Source: Vandiemenella viatica
Lineage: Eukaryota > Arthropoda > Insecta > Orthoptera > Morabidae
NCBI GenBank assembly: GCA_031002005.1
Contig: CM061914.1
Span: 12,944,148-13,008,147, forward strand
Direction: 5' to 3'
DNA length: 64,000 nucleotides
Shown here: positions 46,295 to 57,802 of the stretch, piece by piece
Numbering within the stretch: the first letter of the stretch is position 1
Layout: each line of letters starts with the position of its first letter
Program-made: the position numbers and the translations under genes
The notes under the pieces: generated by a model
What the model was told of the DNA's origin: nothing
The model's input: only the letters and a program-made list of their open reading frames with translations
Databases searched by the model: none

Positions 46295-47515
46295 CCCAAA
46301 GAAAAACTGAATTATTTTTTAAACGTTATATATTTTCAAAATTTTTACAAAACAAAATACTCTCCATTATAACCAATACATTTGTCCCACCCGTGCTTCA
46401 ACTGTTCGAAAAATTTTTTGCAGTCATCTTTAGAAATGGCTGACAGCTCCTCCCTCGTTTTTTCCTTGACAACTTCAATTTTGTCAAATCTGTGTCCTTT
46501 CATGCACCTTTATATGCATAGAAATAGGAAAAAAATCGCACGAGCCATGTCCGGCGAATAAGGTGCGTGGGGCAGCGGAACCATGCCATTTTTAACCAAA
46601 AACTGCCTAACAGAGACAGCTGTGTGTGCAGGTGCATTGTCGTGGTGGAGGAACCAGTCTCCTGTCTGCCACAAATCGGGTCTGTTTTTGACGAACACTG
46701 TTGCGTAATCTTCTTAAAACTTCCAAATAAAAGGTTTGATTATGGTCTGAGGTGGGGGAACAAACTCTGAATGAACTACGCCCTTGGCATCAAAAAAGCA
46801 AATGAGCATTGCTTTGATTGGAGGGGGCAACAATGACATTATCCATTGGCTTGACTGTTACTTTGTTTCTGGGTCGCAACCATAGCACCATGACTCATCA
46901 CCAGTAATTACCTTTGACAGAAAATCTGGGTCAATTTCAAGCTGCTGTTTCAAAGAACGATATGTTTCAACTCGACGTTATTTTAGATTGTCAGTCAGAG
47001 CCTGAGGAACAAAAATTGGCAGGAACTCATTTCATTCCCAAATCTTCGGTTCGAGCTCCAAGATAACCAACTGATCTCTGACAGTTGATCACTTATCTGT
47101 CGACGGTCTGACAGCACAAGCTCTCGAATTTTTTCAACATTTTCCTCGATTCAGGCAGTTGATATACATCCAGAACGAGGTTTGTCGTCAATCGACATGT
47201 CGCCATTTTTAAACCGAGAGAACAACTCGTACACTTGAGTTCTTCTTATAGCGTCATCTTTGTAAGCTGTTTTCAACATTAAAACAGTTTCAGCAACATT
47301 TTTACTGAATAGAAAACAAATTGCACAACTGCACGTTGTTCTCTTAAACTTGCCATCATCAAAAACGAAACAATAACAAAACATTGCTAATAAAAACAAT
47401 CTCCGCCTATTAACAGAAAAAGCCATGTCGACAACACAGGCGGCACTGAAGTGACAATGAGTTGCGCCATAAACGCGTTCAACACAAGCTCCGCCCACAG
47501 CAATGCTATTCCGGT
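46295..47515 (-). pseudogene. Dead mariner-type transposase
   Basis: Reading on the minus strand, the N-terminal helix-turn-helix (47290-47160) has AETVLMLKTAYKDDAIRRTQ, VYELFSRFKNGDMS and DDKPRSGCIST, the usual mariner layout. A catalytic segment at 46700-46560 has FLHHDNAPAHTAVSVRQFL followed by LPHAPYSPDMA, containing the HDNAPAH and YSPDLA-type signature of the mariner DDD domain. The central part has several frameshifts and stops. The third catalytic Asp in YSPD is kept. It most resembles the mariner group with a DD34-37D triad. Length is about right for a full element (1.2-1.3 kb), but I could not fix the terminal repeats. Confidence 0.88.
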
Positions 47516-47784
47516 TTAGTTTTGGGTGTCTCCTCGTATGTGAAATAGATGATTCAGGGAGTAATGGGTATGTTGAGATAAAAAGATTAGCTCAGGGTAG
47601 TGATAAATGGAGCCAGTTGAAAGAGTGATGATAGCAAAGTATGCAGTGTCCAGAGGTATTATGGCGTTATCAAGGACGAGTTTTAATCCTTTTTTTTCAG
47701 GCTTTACGCCTTTTTTGACTTAGAAGTTATTAGAAGTGGGATGGAATGATGAGGTTTTGAAATTCTTGTAGAATTGTATGGCTA

Positions 47785-48068
47785 AAAAAAAAAAAAAAGT
47801 ATAGGTCTACAAATGACGCGAAAGTCGATTTTAGGGGGTGTATCCGCTGTATCCGCTCTTCGGACTGTGAGACCTGAAGATGAAAGAAAGTCTCCAAAAG
47901 TTGCGAGTTCGATTAGTAGGTGGGGGTTCTCCGTCAAAATCTCACGTTAATTTAGGGGGGAGGGGGGGACCGACCAAATCTCACGAAGTCTCACCAGCCG
48001 GGGGGGGGGGGGACCGGAATTCCGGAAAATCACCTCACGTCATTTATGCCCCCGCCCCCCCAGGGGTA
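47785..48068 (-). repeat. Truncated relative of the TTA-type MITE at 29548
   Basis: The right end, read inward, is similar to the 29548 MITE terminus (gcataaatgacgtgaggtga near 48050). The interior shares gtctacaaatgacgcgaaag-like and aaaatctcacgt motifs and homopolymer G runs. No matching left end is seen, so it is a decayed copy. The 66-codon frame within it is spurious. Confidence 0.6.
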
Positions 48069-49512
48069 CTATTACAATGAGACAGACTTTTATTCAGAAA
48101 TTTCTTCAATTTTTTGAAAGTTCTATTTCATTACGGAATTCGATCCAGAGCTTTAATTCTTCTGGGAAATGTCACATGAAATTGTGTAAGATTAATATTT
48201 AGATAAATACTATGGATCTTAATAATGAGCGTCGCCGAATAAGATTATCGTTTAGTGTCACTTATTCGCTGTCGTAAAGCGTGAAGGAAACAAATGCACA
48301 TTACGCTTTGAAGAGTTCAGGTTTCTGATACGGAGATGCTTGAACTAAACATAAGTACTCTGACTGAACTCTACAATTCACAGCTCTAGAATAGTTCAAG
48401 TTTTTAGGATGAAAGGAGACAGGTTACCCTGATTTGACCAAATATAAACTTGACCTGTGTTTCAGGGCAAATAAAATCTCTTGATCTTGAAGAACTCTGA
48501 AGCATTAATAGAGATGGGTATTAAAAACGAACAGGGACGATAGCGCAATCGTATAATTAATTGCTTAAATACAAAATTGACTTGCATTCGACCCTTGAAG
48601 TTCACTCTGCAAAATTTAAAATATTCCTGTTTGCTTGGAAAGCATCACGTTTTTTTTTTTTTATTATTATTAAAACTTGGCAAACACTCATACAGTAATT
48701 ATTGGTCATAGTATCTGTAACCATGAAGGAAGGAATATATGGAGCGAAATAACGCCAAATCTGTGTAACCTCATATAAAAACTCGTCTCCTACTGTGCAT
48801 GCGCGCCGGCCATAGGAATAATCCCAAAACATTGACCGTTTGCACTGTGTCTGCTGCTGAGAATATTTCATTTTTTAATATAATGCCAAGTTGTGTTACA
48901 TACGGTTGCACAAACAGAAAAGGTAGGAAACAACCTGTAATAACGTTTCATAATTAAGAAACATTGTAATTAATTGTTCTTGAAGTGTCTGATAGGTAAC
49001 TGCAACATTAGGGCCTATCGTTATAAATTTATTCATTGCTCTCAACACGATAATGTCGTTCTCAAACATTTGTTGGTGTAGTGTGGAAAATCAGCATATG
49101 GTACTACTTTGCACATAAAAGGCTAGCCTTGTTGTAAACAAGTGTTGGAAGTCTAATTTAAGCAGTTCAAGTTTACATCGCGATATAATGAATATCGTAT
49201 TCTGCATGCTTTAGTCCAGTTCAGTTTACACTGAAAGTGTACCATGAAATTAATTGTGATAATTTGTGCTGTGTCAACTATGAACGTGGCGAAGCAGACG
49301 TTGCTGTTACCCAAAATTTAGTTCGCGATGCATTTCATGTGTTTAGGTGTGTTTACATAGTTTGATTTTAAATTGACAATATTAATGGAAATGTGGGTAA
49401 GTTGAAATGCAGCCTGTAACAGAAGGGACAAACTATTTATTATTAGTTGTTAGTAATTTCATAAGCATCCTGTAAGTGACACAACGTGTATCGCAATTTG
49501 TACTTCTCCCAT
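48069..49512. other. No gene recognised
   Basis: AT-rich sequence with no frame that shows a domain. A T-run with TTA repeats lies at 48648-48670. Confidence 0.35.
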
Positions 49513-49714
49513 TTAAGGCCCGGCCACACAGAACGCGACAAGCGACAACGACACGCGATATTGTGTCGCGGCGCGACGTCGCTATTGTTGTAATTCACAG
49601 TTTTGAATCGGGACGGTCACACACAAAGCGATCCGTCGCCGGGCCGCCGCCTTTGTCGCGGCGACGAGCGACACAGTTGTACAAAATCACAGAATTGTCG
49701 CGCGACAGAGCGAC

Positions 49715-49767
49715 ATGGCCGATGAAGAAAAATTGATTTCCACCGCATCCGACGGCCACTACTTCAG
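49715..49767 (+). CDS. Possible first exon of the Harbinger partner protein
   Basis: An ATG at 49715 opens MADEEKLISTASDGHYF and runs to a donor-like cag|gtgtg at 49767. Harbinger elements usually carry a second gene for a Myb/SANT- or MADF-type DNA-binding protein, and an acidic EEKLI-type start close to the left terminus would suit one. The rest of such a gene is absent. Very short, so this is an inference from position. Confidence 0.3.
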
Positions 49768-50112
49768 GTGTGCTAAGAGATGCATATGAAAAGATTTCCA
49801 GCTCATAAAATATAATTTTTCGCATTGAGAATTGTATTTTTTCTTCTTAGTTTCTAACTTTATGTTTGTTTGTTTACACTGTAATTATTTAAAATAAATA
49901 ATACTTGTATTTGAGCCTATCTTTTTATTGTGAAATACATTGTCAATAATAAATTGTATATTTTATTGTGAATATTTCACTTTGTGACGAAACTCCTGGT
50001 TTTAAGAGTATTTCTTAATATTGACCTCCACGCAAATGACACAGCTGCCTGCAGGGGGGAAGAGCTGGGAAGTGATAAGATTGAAAATCACTTAGAGGTC
50101 AGGGGCTTTGGC

Positions 50113-50354
50113 CAGGGCGCTAAGATTTTCGGGCCCCGGGTAAGGATTCTTAGCCCCCCCTCCTCCCCCCCCAACAAAATTATTTATATTAAACTTTTAA
50201 AAACTTTTAAATTTTAAGGCAAAAAAATCAAATTACACCTTTTTAAGCAAGATTTTTAATTTTTATTTAATTAGACACTCTGGCAGAGGAGCCCCCTTCG
50301 GGGGCACAGGCCCGGGATACTTTTGCCTCGCTTAACCCCCTAGCACCGGCCCTG
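50113..50354. mobile_element. 242-bp hAT-type MITE nested in the Harbinger element
   Basis: The ends are CAGGGCGCTAAG at the left and CAGGGCCGGTGCTAGG read inward from the right, the CAGGG start usual for hAT. The flanks are gctttggc (50105-50112) and gttttggc (50355-50362), an 8-bp duplication with one mismatch. The interior is C-rich at one end and AT-rich in the middle. No coding potential. Confidence 0.8.
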
Positions 50355-50457
50355 GTTTTGGCAGTGTCGTTTTTGTTTTGTTTTTAAGAATATATATTAA
50401 ATGAACAGAACATACCTCATACTGTCATACAAATGGCTAATCTTTCTATTGTACCAA

Positions 50458-50685
50458 TTACTTTTCTCCAGTTCGTGGTGCAATAGTGGATTTTAACAGA
50501 TTGTGTATTTTCTCGAAGCATTCTCGAGACATACGAAAATATGTATAAAATCTATCTTCTTGTGATACCAGTCCCCGGCAAAGGCGGTGGTATTCACCAA
50601 GGCATTCTCTCTTCTGATTGATGTCAGGAACCCAGACCATTTTTAGTGCGAACAAAATAAGTAGAGTCCCCTCATCACTTGACAT
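50458..50685 (-). pseudogene. Harbinger-type transposase, N-terminal fragment
   Basis: The 75-codon frame contains WVPDINQKRECLGEYHRLC, then EDRFYTYFRMSRECFEKIH and LLKSTI. The pattern W-V/H-x(2)-I-N-x-x-R-x(3)-G-E-x-H, followed by F-x-x-Y-F-R-M-S and a helix, is the start of PIF/Harbinger (HARBI1-like) nucleases. The catalytic DDE part is missing: the frame ends at the equivalent of residue 75 and about 300 residues would be expected in total. It reads away from the right terminus. Confidence 0.8.
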
Positions 50686-50899
50686 GTTTTAAGAATTTCC
50701 TAGCCCAAGAAAACTTATTAAGAAAGAAATAGAGAAGTACAGATTTCTTCGCGAGAGAGGGTCTCACTGGCATTTGTCGCTATGGAGTTGTCGCGTCCTG
50801 TGTGACGTACCAAAATCGCGTATCGCCGCGACGAGAGAACGACCACTTGCCGCTGTCGCTTGTCGCGTTCTGTGTGCCCAGGCCTTAAGCTTCTGACTT

Positions 50900-51145
50900 T
50901 TGGAGACAGCATATCTCGAGAACTAAATGAGATTTCGAAAATATTCATTCTTTATTTTCGATTTTTCTCGTCGTGTTACATAAGAATCTACCACCAAATT
51001 TGAGCTGGGGGAATTGTTTCTTCCGAATTTCAACCCAAAAACCTCACTTTTGAGACAGTAAATCTCGAGAACTAAGTTGGATATATAAAAAGAAATTTTT
51101 CATTTTTGGTCTGTTTCGTCGAGTTACATAATAATCCATCATCAA
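50900..51145. repeat. Two-copy tandem repeat of about 150 bp
   Basis: Copies start near 50903 (gagacagcatatctcgagaac) and 51053 (gagacagtaaatctcgagaac). They share the later segment (gtngtgttacataanaatc). The Harbinger element sits immediately upstream of the first copy. Confidence 0.7.
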
Positions 51146-53179
51146 ATTGTGGTGCCCCTGTTGTTGTATGATTCCCTTGAGGTTTTTTGTGTTTCTCCGG
51201 CCGACCAATATGGCGACCTCCCAACCCCACATCTCTCTACTCGGTTTCACTCCAGTGCGTGGTGAAGGTCCCATTGCGTCGTCTCCATATATTCCTTCCT
51301 TCATGTCTGTAACGGCCAGAGAACTTAATACACATTCCATTTTATTAAACAGCTGAGCAACTCCAAAGAAATGAATTGCCAGAATAGTTGATTCGGTAAC
51401 ATATTTGGTCTGATGTCCACTTAAAACAACCTAATAACTCACTTACAGCGAACATGAACAAAAACCATTAACGAAAGTGGTCAATAAAATACCCAAAAAG
51501 CAAATAAACCGTAATGCATAAACTTTGGTCAAGCAACAACATTAGTGAAAGTTTTAATTAAATTGAAATTTATTCTAAGCTGGAATGACAATTGGCATTC
51601 TTGGTTACAGCAGAGACCATGAATATTTTTTTTTTTTTAAGTTGCTTTCGTTAGCTACATGTTACTGAAAAGAAGATCCACGTTTTATCAGCCGCAAAAT
51701 TTATCAATATTTTTTAACTATTAAACGCTACGAAAATCAAACATTATGTATTATGGCAATTAATTTGGTAGCAGTTGCTTAGCTATTAAATTGTGTACAT
51801 AACCTCGAATTTCTTCTGGCATCTCTGGTCGCTGTTTTGCGAACGAAGGCTGACACGTGACACCCTTCTCGAGCCAATAGCTATCGAGATGAGTGAGTGA
51901 AGGGTAAATATATAGTTAGTAGTAGTAACAATACCTCCGAGGAAACTCACTAAGAATACAAGGTTATAATAACGGTTTTCAACTTTTAAGAGAAGGCGGA
52001 GGAGAAATGCTTCAGACGGCGTAGAAATACAATAATAATTCATATAAAATGTAGCAAAAGTATTACTCACAAAACAAAACCTCTTAGCGATTGTAAAATT
52101 CCCATAAATAAATTTAATATAGTGGAAATAACACTTTTAATTTGTGGAAACGGAAATGCTGCTTGGGTTATCAAAACAGATTTCTTTCGGTCCTATTGAA
52201 AAATTTGTGAATTCATGCACAAAATGGACACAGGTGGTTTCAGCATTTCTCTCCTCTCATGACTCAACCTATTGCATAAAACGTGGAAAACGCTTGGTCA
52301 CGTGCATAACTGAACAAATGTAGTTCCTCTAATGAGAAGTAGTAAAATGTTTGCGTGTGGAGGGCCAGAAAACTGTGATGCGCCGCAGTTCTCTCTCGTG
52401 ACAAAGTAGGAGCGTGACTCAGAACAAGGTTGTTCTCACGGGAGAAACAAGCAATTCACAAGCCAGGTTCGTTGTATTAAGAAACTGTGAACAGAAAATA
52501 TGCCGAAGGAATGTGAGCAATGTTAAATGGGCGGAAAAAGAACATAGTGGTCGAGTAAAGATAGGGGTTAAAGGAAGAAAATGTCTTCCTGTACCTAGTC
52601 TTCATTGTTGTCATGAATGAGAAAATGAAGCGGGAAGAATTGCAAAGGAGAATTTGAAGTTGATGGCTTCTGCGGATGGTCCTGAGGTATATTAGGAAGA
52701 AGAATTACAAGCGCAAATCTCATATATGATCAGATATTGTGGGACAATACGACATGAAACTTTACACAAAGAAAATCGATAAAGTGATCACAACTATAAG
52801 GAAGAAGAGACTAACAAACGGCAGGAGAATAGCCAAGTACCGTGAGTAGTTTTAATTGGAAGGAATGATGGATATTTAAATAAAAGAGGGAGAGAAGTTG
52901 AGACAGTGTTAAGCCTCCTTTGGAGCAGTTTCGCAGATAAATAAAGGAATATTTTATCAGTTGTGCGAAGTTCTTATTTTCACACTGGAGAGCAGAATAC
53001 TAGTAAAATACAGATCAGCAAAAGGTTCTTAGAAACAGACCAGTGGAAACCAGAATTGACAGTGTAAGGAATGAGCAGGTTAAGGAGGAGAAAAACTTTG
53101 CTGGAGAGGATAGAGAACCAAGAGTCAATTGATATAGAAACGTTAAGAGAATGGGGTAGGATAGATTTGCAATTATTGA
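51146..53179. other. No gene recognised
   Basis: Only short frames (68-98 codons) without domain signatures. The region 52414-53110 is purine-rich and reads in places like a decayed non-LTR retrotransposon tail on the plus strand (gagagaagttgag, aggatagagaacc), but I cannot align it to a motif. Confidence 0.35.
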
Positions 53180-54868
53180 TAATATCATATATATTATTTC
53201 TATAAGGTATTTTTTTGTCACATGCCTATATCTTCCTTCATACTTAACCGAAATCAATGAATGAGGTGTCATTTTAAAGCTTATGGTCTCCATTTTGGTT
53301 AAATTGTATTTTAAGCAAGAAAGTTTTCGAAATTCGACCCTTAAAGGGCAAAAATGTAAATTTTTCTAAAATGCTGTTTTCTGTGTTAAGAGTCACTTAT
53401 CTCCTTGGATACCTATCTGAAACAGTTTTATGAAGTATCGTTTTAAAGATTAAGATCTCCGCTTTAGTGACGTCATATATTAAGCCAGAAAGTATTTGGA
53501 ATTCGACCCTTAAAGGGCAAAAGTATCAATATTTTTGCAATGCGTTTTTGTGTCACGAGCGATTTATCTCCCTTAATATCTAACCGATATAGATAAATGA
53601 GGTATCATATTAAAGAATAAGGTCTCCGCCATGGTAACATTATATTTTAAGAAAGGAATTTTTCGTAATTCGACCCTTATAGGGCAAAAATGTCACTTTT
53701 TCTAAAATGCGTTTTTTGTATCTCAAGCCATTTATCTCCCTGGATATCTAACCAAAATCGATAAATGAGGTAGAATTATGAGGAGTAATGTCTCAGCTTT
53801 TTGACATCATATTTTAAGAAAGAATGTTTTTGGAATTCAACCCTTAAAGGAAAAAAGTATAAATTTTTCTATTACCGATTTTTGTGTCACGAGCGATTTA
53901 TCTCCCTTAATATCTAACCGATATAGATAAATGAGGTATCATATTAAAGAATAAGGTCTCCGTCATGGTAACATTATATTTTAAGAAAGGAATTTTTCGT
54001 AATTCGACCCTTATAGGGCAAAAATGTCACTTTTTCTAAAATGCGTTTTTTGTATCTCGAGCCATTTATCTCCCTGGATATCTAACCGAAATCGATAAAT
54101 GAAGTAGGAATATAAGGAGTAATGTATCAGCTTTGAGAAATCATATTTTAAGAAAGAATGTTTATGGAATTCAACCTTAAAGGAAAAAAGTATAAATTTT
54201 TCTATAACCGATTTTTGTGTCACGAGCGATTTATCTCCCTTGATATCTAACCGATATAGATAAATGAGGTATCATATTAAAGAATAAGGTCTCCGCCGTG
54301 GTAACATTATATTTTAAGAAAGGAATTTTTTAATTCGACCCATAAAAGACAAAAAAGTCAATTTTTCTAAAATGCGTTTTTTGTGTCTCGAGCCACTCAT
54401 CTCCCTTGATATCTATCCAAAATCGATAAATCAAGTACGATTGTGAGGAATAATGTCTCAGCTTTGCTAACATCATATTTTAAGAAAGAAGTGTTTGGAA
54501 TTCAACTATTAAAGGGAAAAAGTATAAATTTTTCTACAACGTATTTTTGTGTCACGAGCCTTATATTTCCCTTGATATCTAATCGATATAGATAAATGAC
54601 ATATCGTATTAAAGACTAAGGTTTCCACCGTGGTAACATTATATTCTAAGAAAGTAATTTTTCGTAATTCGACCCATAAAGCGCAAAAATGTCAATATTT
54701 CTAAAATACGTTTTTTGTGTTTCGAGCCATTTATCTCCCTGGATTTCTAACCAAAATCGATAAATGAAGTAGGAGTATGATGAGTAATGACTGAACTTGG
54801 TGACATTATATTCAACCTCACTATTCATCGCATTTTATTCGCGAAATTTTCGCACGGGTCGTCTAGTA
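53180..54868 (-). repeat. Minisatellite with 331-335 bp dimer period and a terminal ACTAG motif
   Basis: Monomers of about 166 bp alternate between two types. One is marked by cacgagcgatttatctccc, at 53554, 53889, 54221 and diverged at 54552. The other is marked by ctcnagccatttatctccctgg near 53714, 54058, 54388 and 54721. Each monomer includes gataaatga and ttcgaccctta. The block ends at 54841-54868 in a stretch that, on the minus strand, reads ACTAGACGACCCGTGCGA, related to the start of the other minisatellite at 44747. Frames inside are repeat-derived. Confidence 0.88.
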
Positions 54869-55052
54869 ATTGATAATTTGTTAGTGGAGGGAACAGTCTA
54901 AGATAGGAACCACAGGGAAAGACGGAGATTAGAATATATAAAGCAGATAATTGAGGACGTGAGTTGTAAGGGGTATGTTGAAATCAAAAAGTTAGCACAA
55001 GATAGGAAGGGATGGAGAATTGCATCAAACCATTCAGGGATTATTTATACTA

Positions 55053-56014
55053 ACTTGGAGACCATCAGACCTGTTCAGAACGGATTTTGATCCCCCGAGT
55101 ATATGTTGAAGGGTAATTACTCCATATGTCTGTGTTACAATTATTTCTTCAAAATGAGCCCTTGGTATCGAGAAATTAACGCCGAAACATATGTGAATAT
55201 ATTTTAAATATTATAATTTTAGTACATGACCTAAAAGCTTCGGTGTGGTGTATGCGGTAAGGTGCTAGCTTCCCATTTTGTGAACCCGGGTTCAAATCCC
55301 CATACTGCCAAATATTTTTATTTCTTTTTTTATATGCAGTAGTCATTGAGCATTGATTTTATTTCATTTAAACTTCATTTACGAATTTTTATTATGCGAA
55401 ATAACTTTTAAAACAAAATATTACAGAATATACAGTCCCAACTTTTTTTTAGAAAATCATTATTTATTGTTTATGTGTTTTGTTTTTTAATGAAACAGGT
55501 ATATTTCATGTTCATCGTTTCTATACTTGTATCTCTACAATTAATATCGTAAAGTAAATATATTACAGCCATAAGGTCGGGGTTTTTTTCCCCCCTACCA
55601 CAGTTATACTTATTTCCGTTCAGTGGTGGTAGCATGTAAATGTTTGAAACTAACATAAGTCTGTTATTTCGCATAATAAAAATTCTTAAATGAATTTTAA
55701 ATGAAATAAAATCAATGCTCAATGACTACTGCATATAAAAAAGAAATAAAAATATTTGGCAGTATGGGGATTTGAACCCGGGTTCGCAAAATGTGAAGTT
55801 AGCACCTTACCACATACACCACGCGGAAGGTTATAAGTATTGTACTAAAATTATAATATTTAAAATATATTCACATATGTTTCCGCGTTAATTTCTCGAT
55901 ACCAAGGGCTCATTTTGAAGAAATAATTGTAACACAGACATATGGAGTAATTACCCTTCAACATATACTCGGGGGATCAAAATCCGTTCTGAACAGGTCT
56001 GATGGTTCCCAAGT
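55053..56014. repeat. Palindrome 3: 962-bp fold-back repeat with a tRNA-like sequence in each arm
   Basis: The left arm (55053 to about 55407) is the reverse complement of the right arm (about 55660-56014) with scattered differences. Each arm contains a tRNA-like segment (left 55240-55310, right about 55755-55830) with a box A-like tggtgtatgcgg and a box B-like gggttcaaatccc. The 250-bp loop is AT-rich with a run of T and C (55580-55597). Outer sequences are acttggagaccatcagacc and its complement with small changes. It may be a fold-back element or an inverted pair of SINE-containing copies. Confidence 0.9.
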
Positions 56015-56036
56015 AAGACATTGTTAATAAGTCAGA

Positions 56037-56252
56037 CGACGACAGGGAATTTAACGAGCGTGATGCCTCGCATTCGGGAGGACGCAGGTTCGAATTCCCG
56101 TCCGGCCATCGAGATTCCGGTTTTCCGATATCATTCCAGGTGAATGCCGGCATAGTTCCTTCAAAAGACCATGACCGAATTCCTTCTCATTCCTTGCCCC
56201 CAGTCCTTTTTCGCTTCTAATGACCTCGATGAAGCGTAAACAAATTTAAAAA
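56037..56252 (+). repeat. SINE A copy, head partly deleted
   Basis: The head is short (acgagcgtgatgcctcgcat). Box B is intact (ggttcgaattccc). The body (gaatgccggcatagttcc, gaccgaattcc) and the 3' end (gacctcgatgaagcg) are diverged from the copies in the palindromes. Confidence 0.8.
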
Positions 56253-56281
56253 AATTGTGAATTGCCATAGAATGTGTAGAT

Positions 56282-56602
56282 CAGGTACGGGCAACCTTTG
56301 CTTAGCTGAGGGCGTAATTTCGGTACTTAATCAGGCCGCGGGCCATAGGTAAGAAATCGCTGGCCGTAGGTAAGAAATAAGTAGGTAGTAGCGAATAAAA
56401 AGGCGATAAAAATTCACACATTTACAATAGCATAATCAAACATACAAAAAGCAAATTAACAAAAGCAGATAGAAAAATCAAATAAAAATTAATGAGAGAC
56501 TTGAGTTTGAAGCTTATTTGAAATTTCTGAATCTCTCGCGGGCCGGATTGAAGCTGGTGGAGGGTCGGATCCGGCCCGGGGGCTGGGGGTTGGCCATATA
56601 TG
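56282..56602. mobile_element. 321-bp hAT-type MITE with perfect 8-bp target duplication
   Basis: GTGTAGAT flanks both ends (56274-56281 and 56603-56610). The left end starts CAGGTACGGGCAACCTTTGC. The right end read inward is CATATATGGCCAACCCCC, so the terminal repeats are diverged at the first bases. The inner subterminal parts carry gcgggccat and gcgggccgg, ccggatccggcccggg motifs typical of this abundant group of hAT MITEs (gggcaacc start, gggccgg subterminal). Confidence 0.88.
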
Positions 56603-56610
56603 GTGTAGAT

Positions 56611-57802
56611 TATAATTGTTGGGCTGAATGATCCTTCTATAGCCGTATCACTGTTCGGTTTAAAAGTAAGTAAGTGATATGATTTGCCGAGCGTAGAATC
56701 TTCCATGTCGAACGATTACTGGACGTCATTGAGACTGTCGCTAGGGTTACGTAATATAATTACGGTTAGTAACATTTTCTTAGGTGTATAGTTGTCCCAA
56801 GACATCATACGGATTAACTGATCTTAGGATTCGTGATTTAATGCTTATTGAAGTAAATAGCTCTCAATACCGAAATATTCTTACATCGGTTCAAAGAGTT
56901 TTAATTTTTGATTTTTATTTATTTTGGGGATAGAAAAAATTATATAACCGAATCGTTTTATGGTATTCCTATAAATCTAGAAGATTTTCTGTCTGGCATT
57001 AGTGGATGAAATTGTTTTAAAATTTCTATATACTAACGTACAGTGCAAACAACACCGTTTCTTAATTTTTTTTATTTCCTTGTTGAACTGAAATCAGTTT
57101 AGTAACAAGATAGTATTCCATTTTACTAAGCACTTCGCTGGCTATCATATTTTACATATCTGTTTCATGGCGTGTAACATCATCCTGTGATTCACGCCGT
57201 GATAACGGTTAAAGTCTGTATAATAGTTAAACGACCTTTTGTACTGTTGCCATGCCCCTTAAATCTAGGTAGCCATTGTGTATCAGAGATTGTACATAGT
57301 GGTGAATGTACGAATTTCCAGAGCCGGGGCAAAAATTTGAGATGGTCGCCCCTTCTAGCATGAATTTGCTGCCCGGAGCAGTGTAGACGTAACGCCCCTC
57401 GTAATTCCCTTGGGGGAGCCGATCCACACATCTCCTGCTTCGAAAGCAACTTCTGAACTACCACTATGTACTACTAACTGGAACATACGTTTTATACGTT
57501 TCTTGTGTTACACTGTTCTAAAGTCAGATTAAAAATTCACACAGTTAATGTTCTTTGCAGCTCTGTAATACCAGAAACATAAAATACAAAACACGTTTCA
57601 TTGTGAATTGTTCTACATTGTACTGTCATCCATTATGACACAAATTTAAAACCGATTTCAGAATGTGTCTACACAACTTTTATTTAAATAAAAGCAGTTT
57701 CCATTTTATTAATCTCATCTAACATGGTGCACGTGTAGCATTTTGTCACCGTCAATTTGTAACCGAAACGTTTCCCCGTGCGCAGCTGATGCAGGTCGCA
57801 AG
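56611..57802. other. No gene recognised upstream of the GC-rich exon
   Basis: AT-rich. Overlapping minus-strand frames at 57192-57464 contain no recognisable domain, although that part is less AT-rich than its surroundings (ccgatccacacatctcctgc). A pyrimidine-rich stretch ending gcgcag (57780-57785) just before the exon could be its splice acceptor. Confidence 0.35.

Larger units (their letters stand above)
49517..50884. mobile_element. Internally deleted PIF/Harbinger-like element (1368 bp)
   Basis: The terminal inverted repeats are long. The left end starts GGCCCGGCCACACAGAACGC and the right end, read inward, GGCCTGGGCACACAGAACGC; both continue with gacaagcgaca. TTAA lies on both sides (49513-49516, 50885-50888). 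Because TTAA is its own complement, a 3-bp TTA/TAA duplication, usual for PIF/Harbinger, cannot be separated from a 4-bp one. It contains the start of a transposase gene on the minus strand and a possible partner-protein exon on the plus strand. Most of both genes is deleted and a small hAT element has landed inside. Confidence 0.82.

Noticed and set aside
49513..50888. piggyBac element, from the TTAA flanks
   Set aside because: The termini are GGCC... rather than CCC..., and the internal fragment is clearly PIF/Harbinger-type. TTAA can be explained by a palindromic target.
55240..55310. tRNA gene in palindrome 3
   Set aside because: Box A and B match, but the acceptor ends do not pair (5' gcttcgg against 3' tactgcc). 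It is better read as a SINE head.
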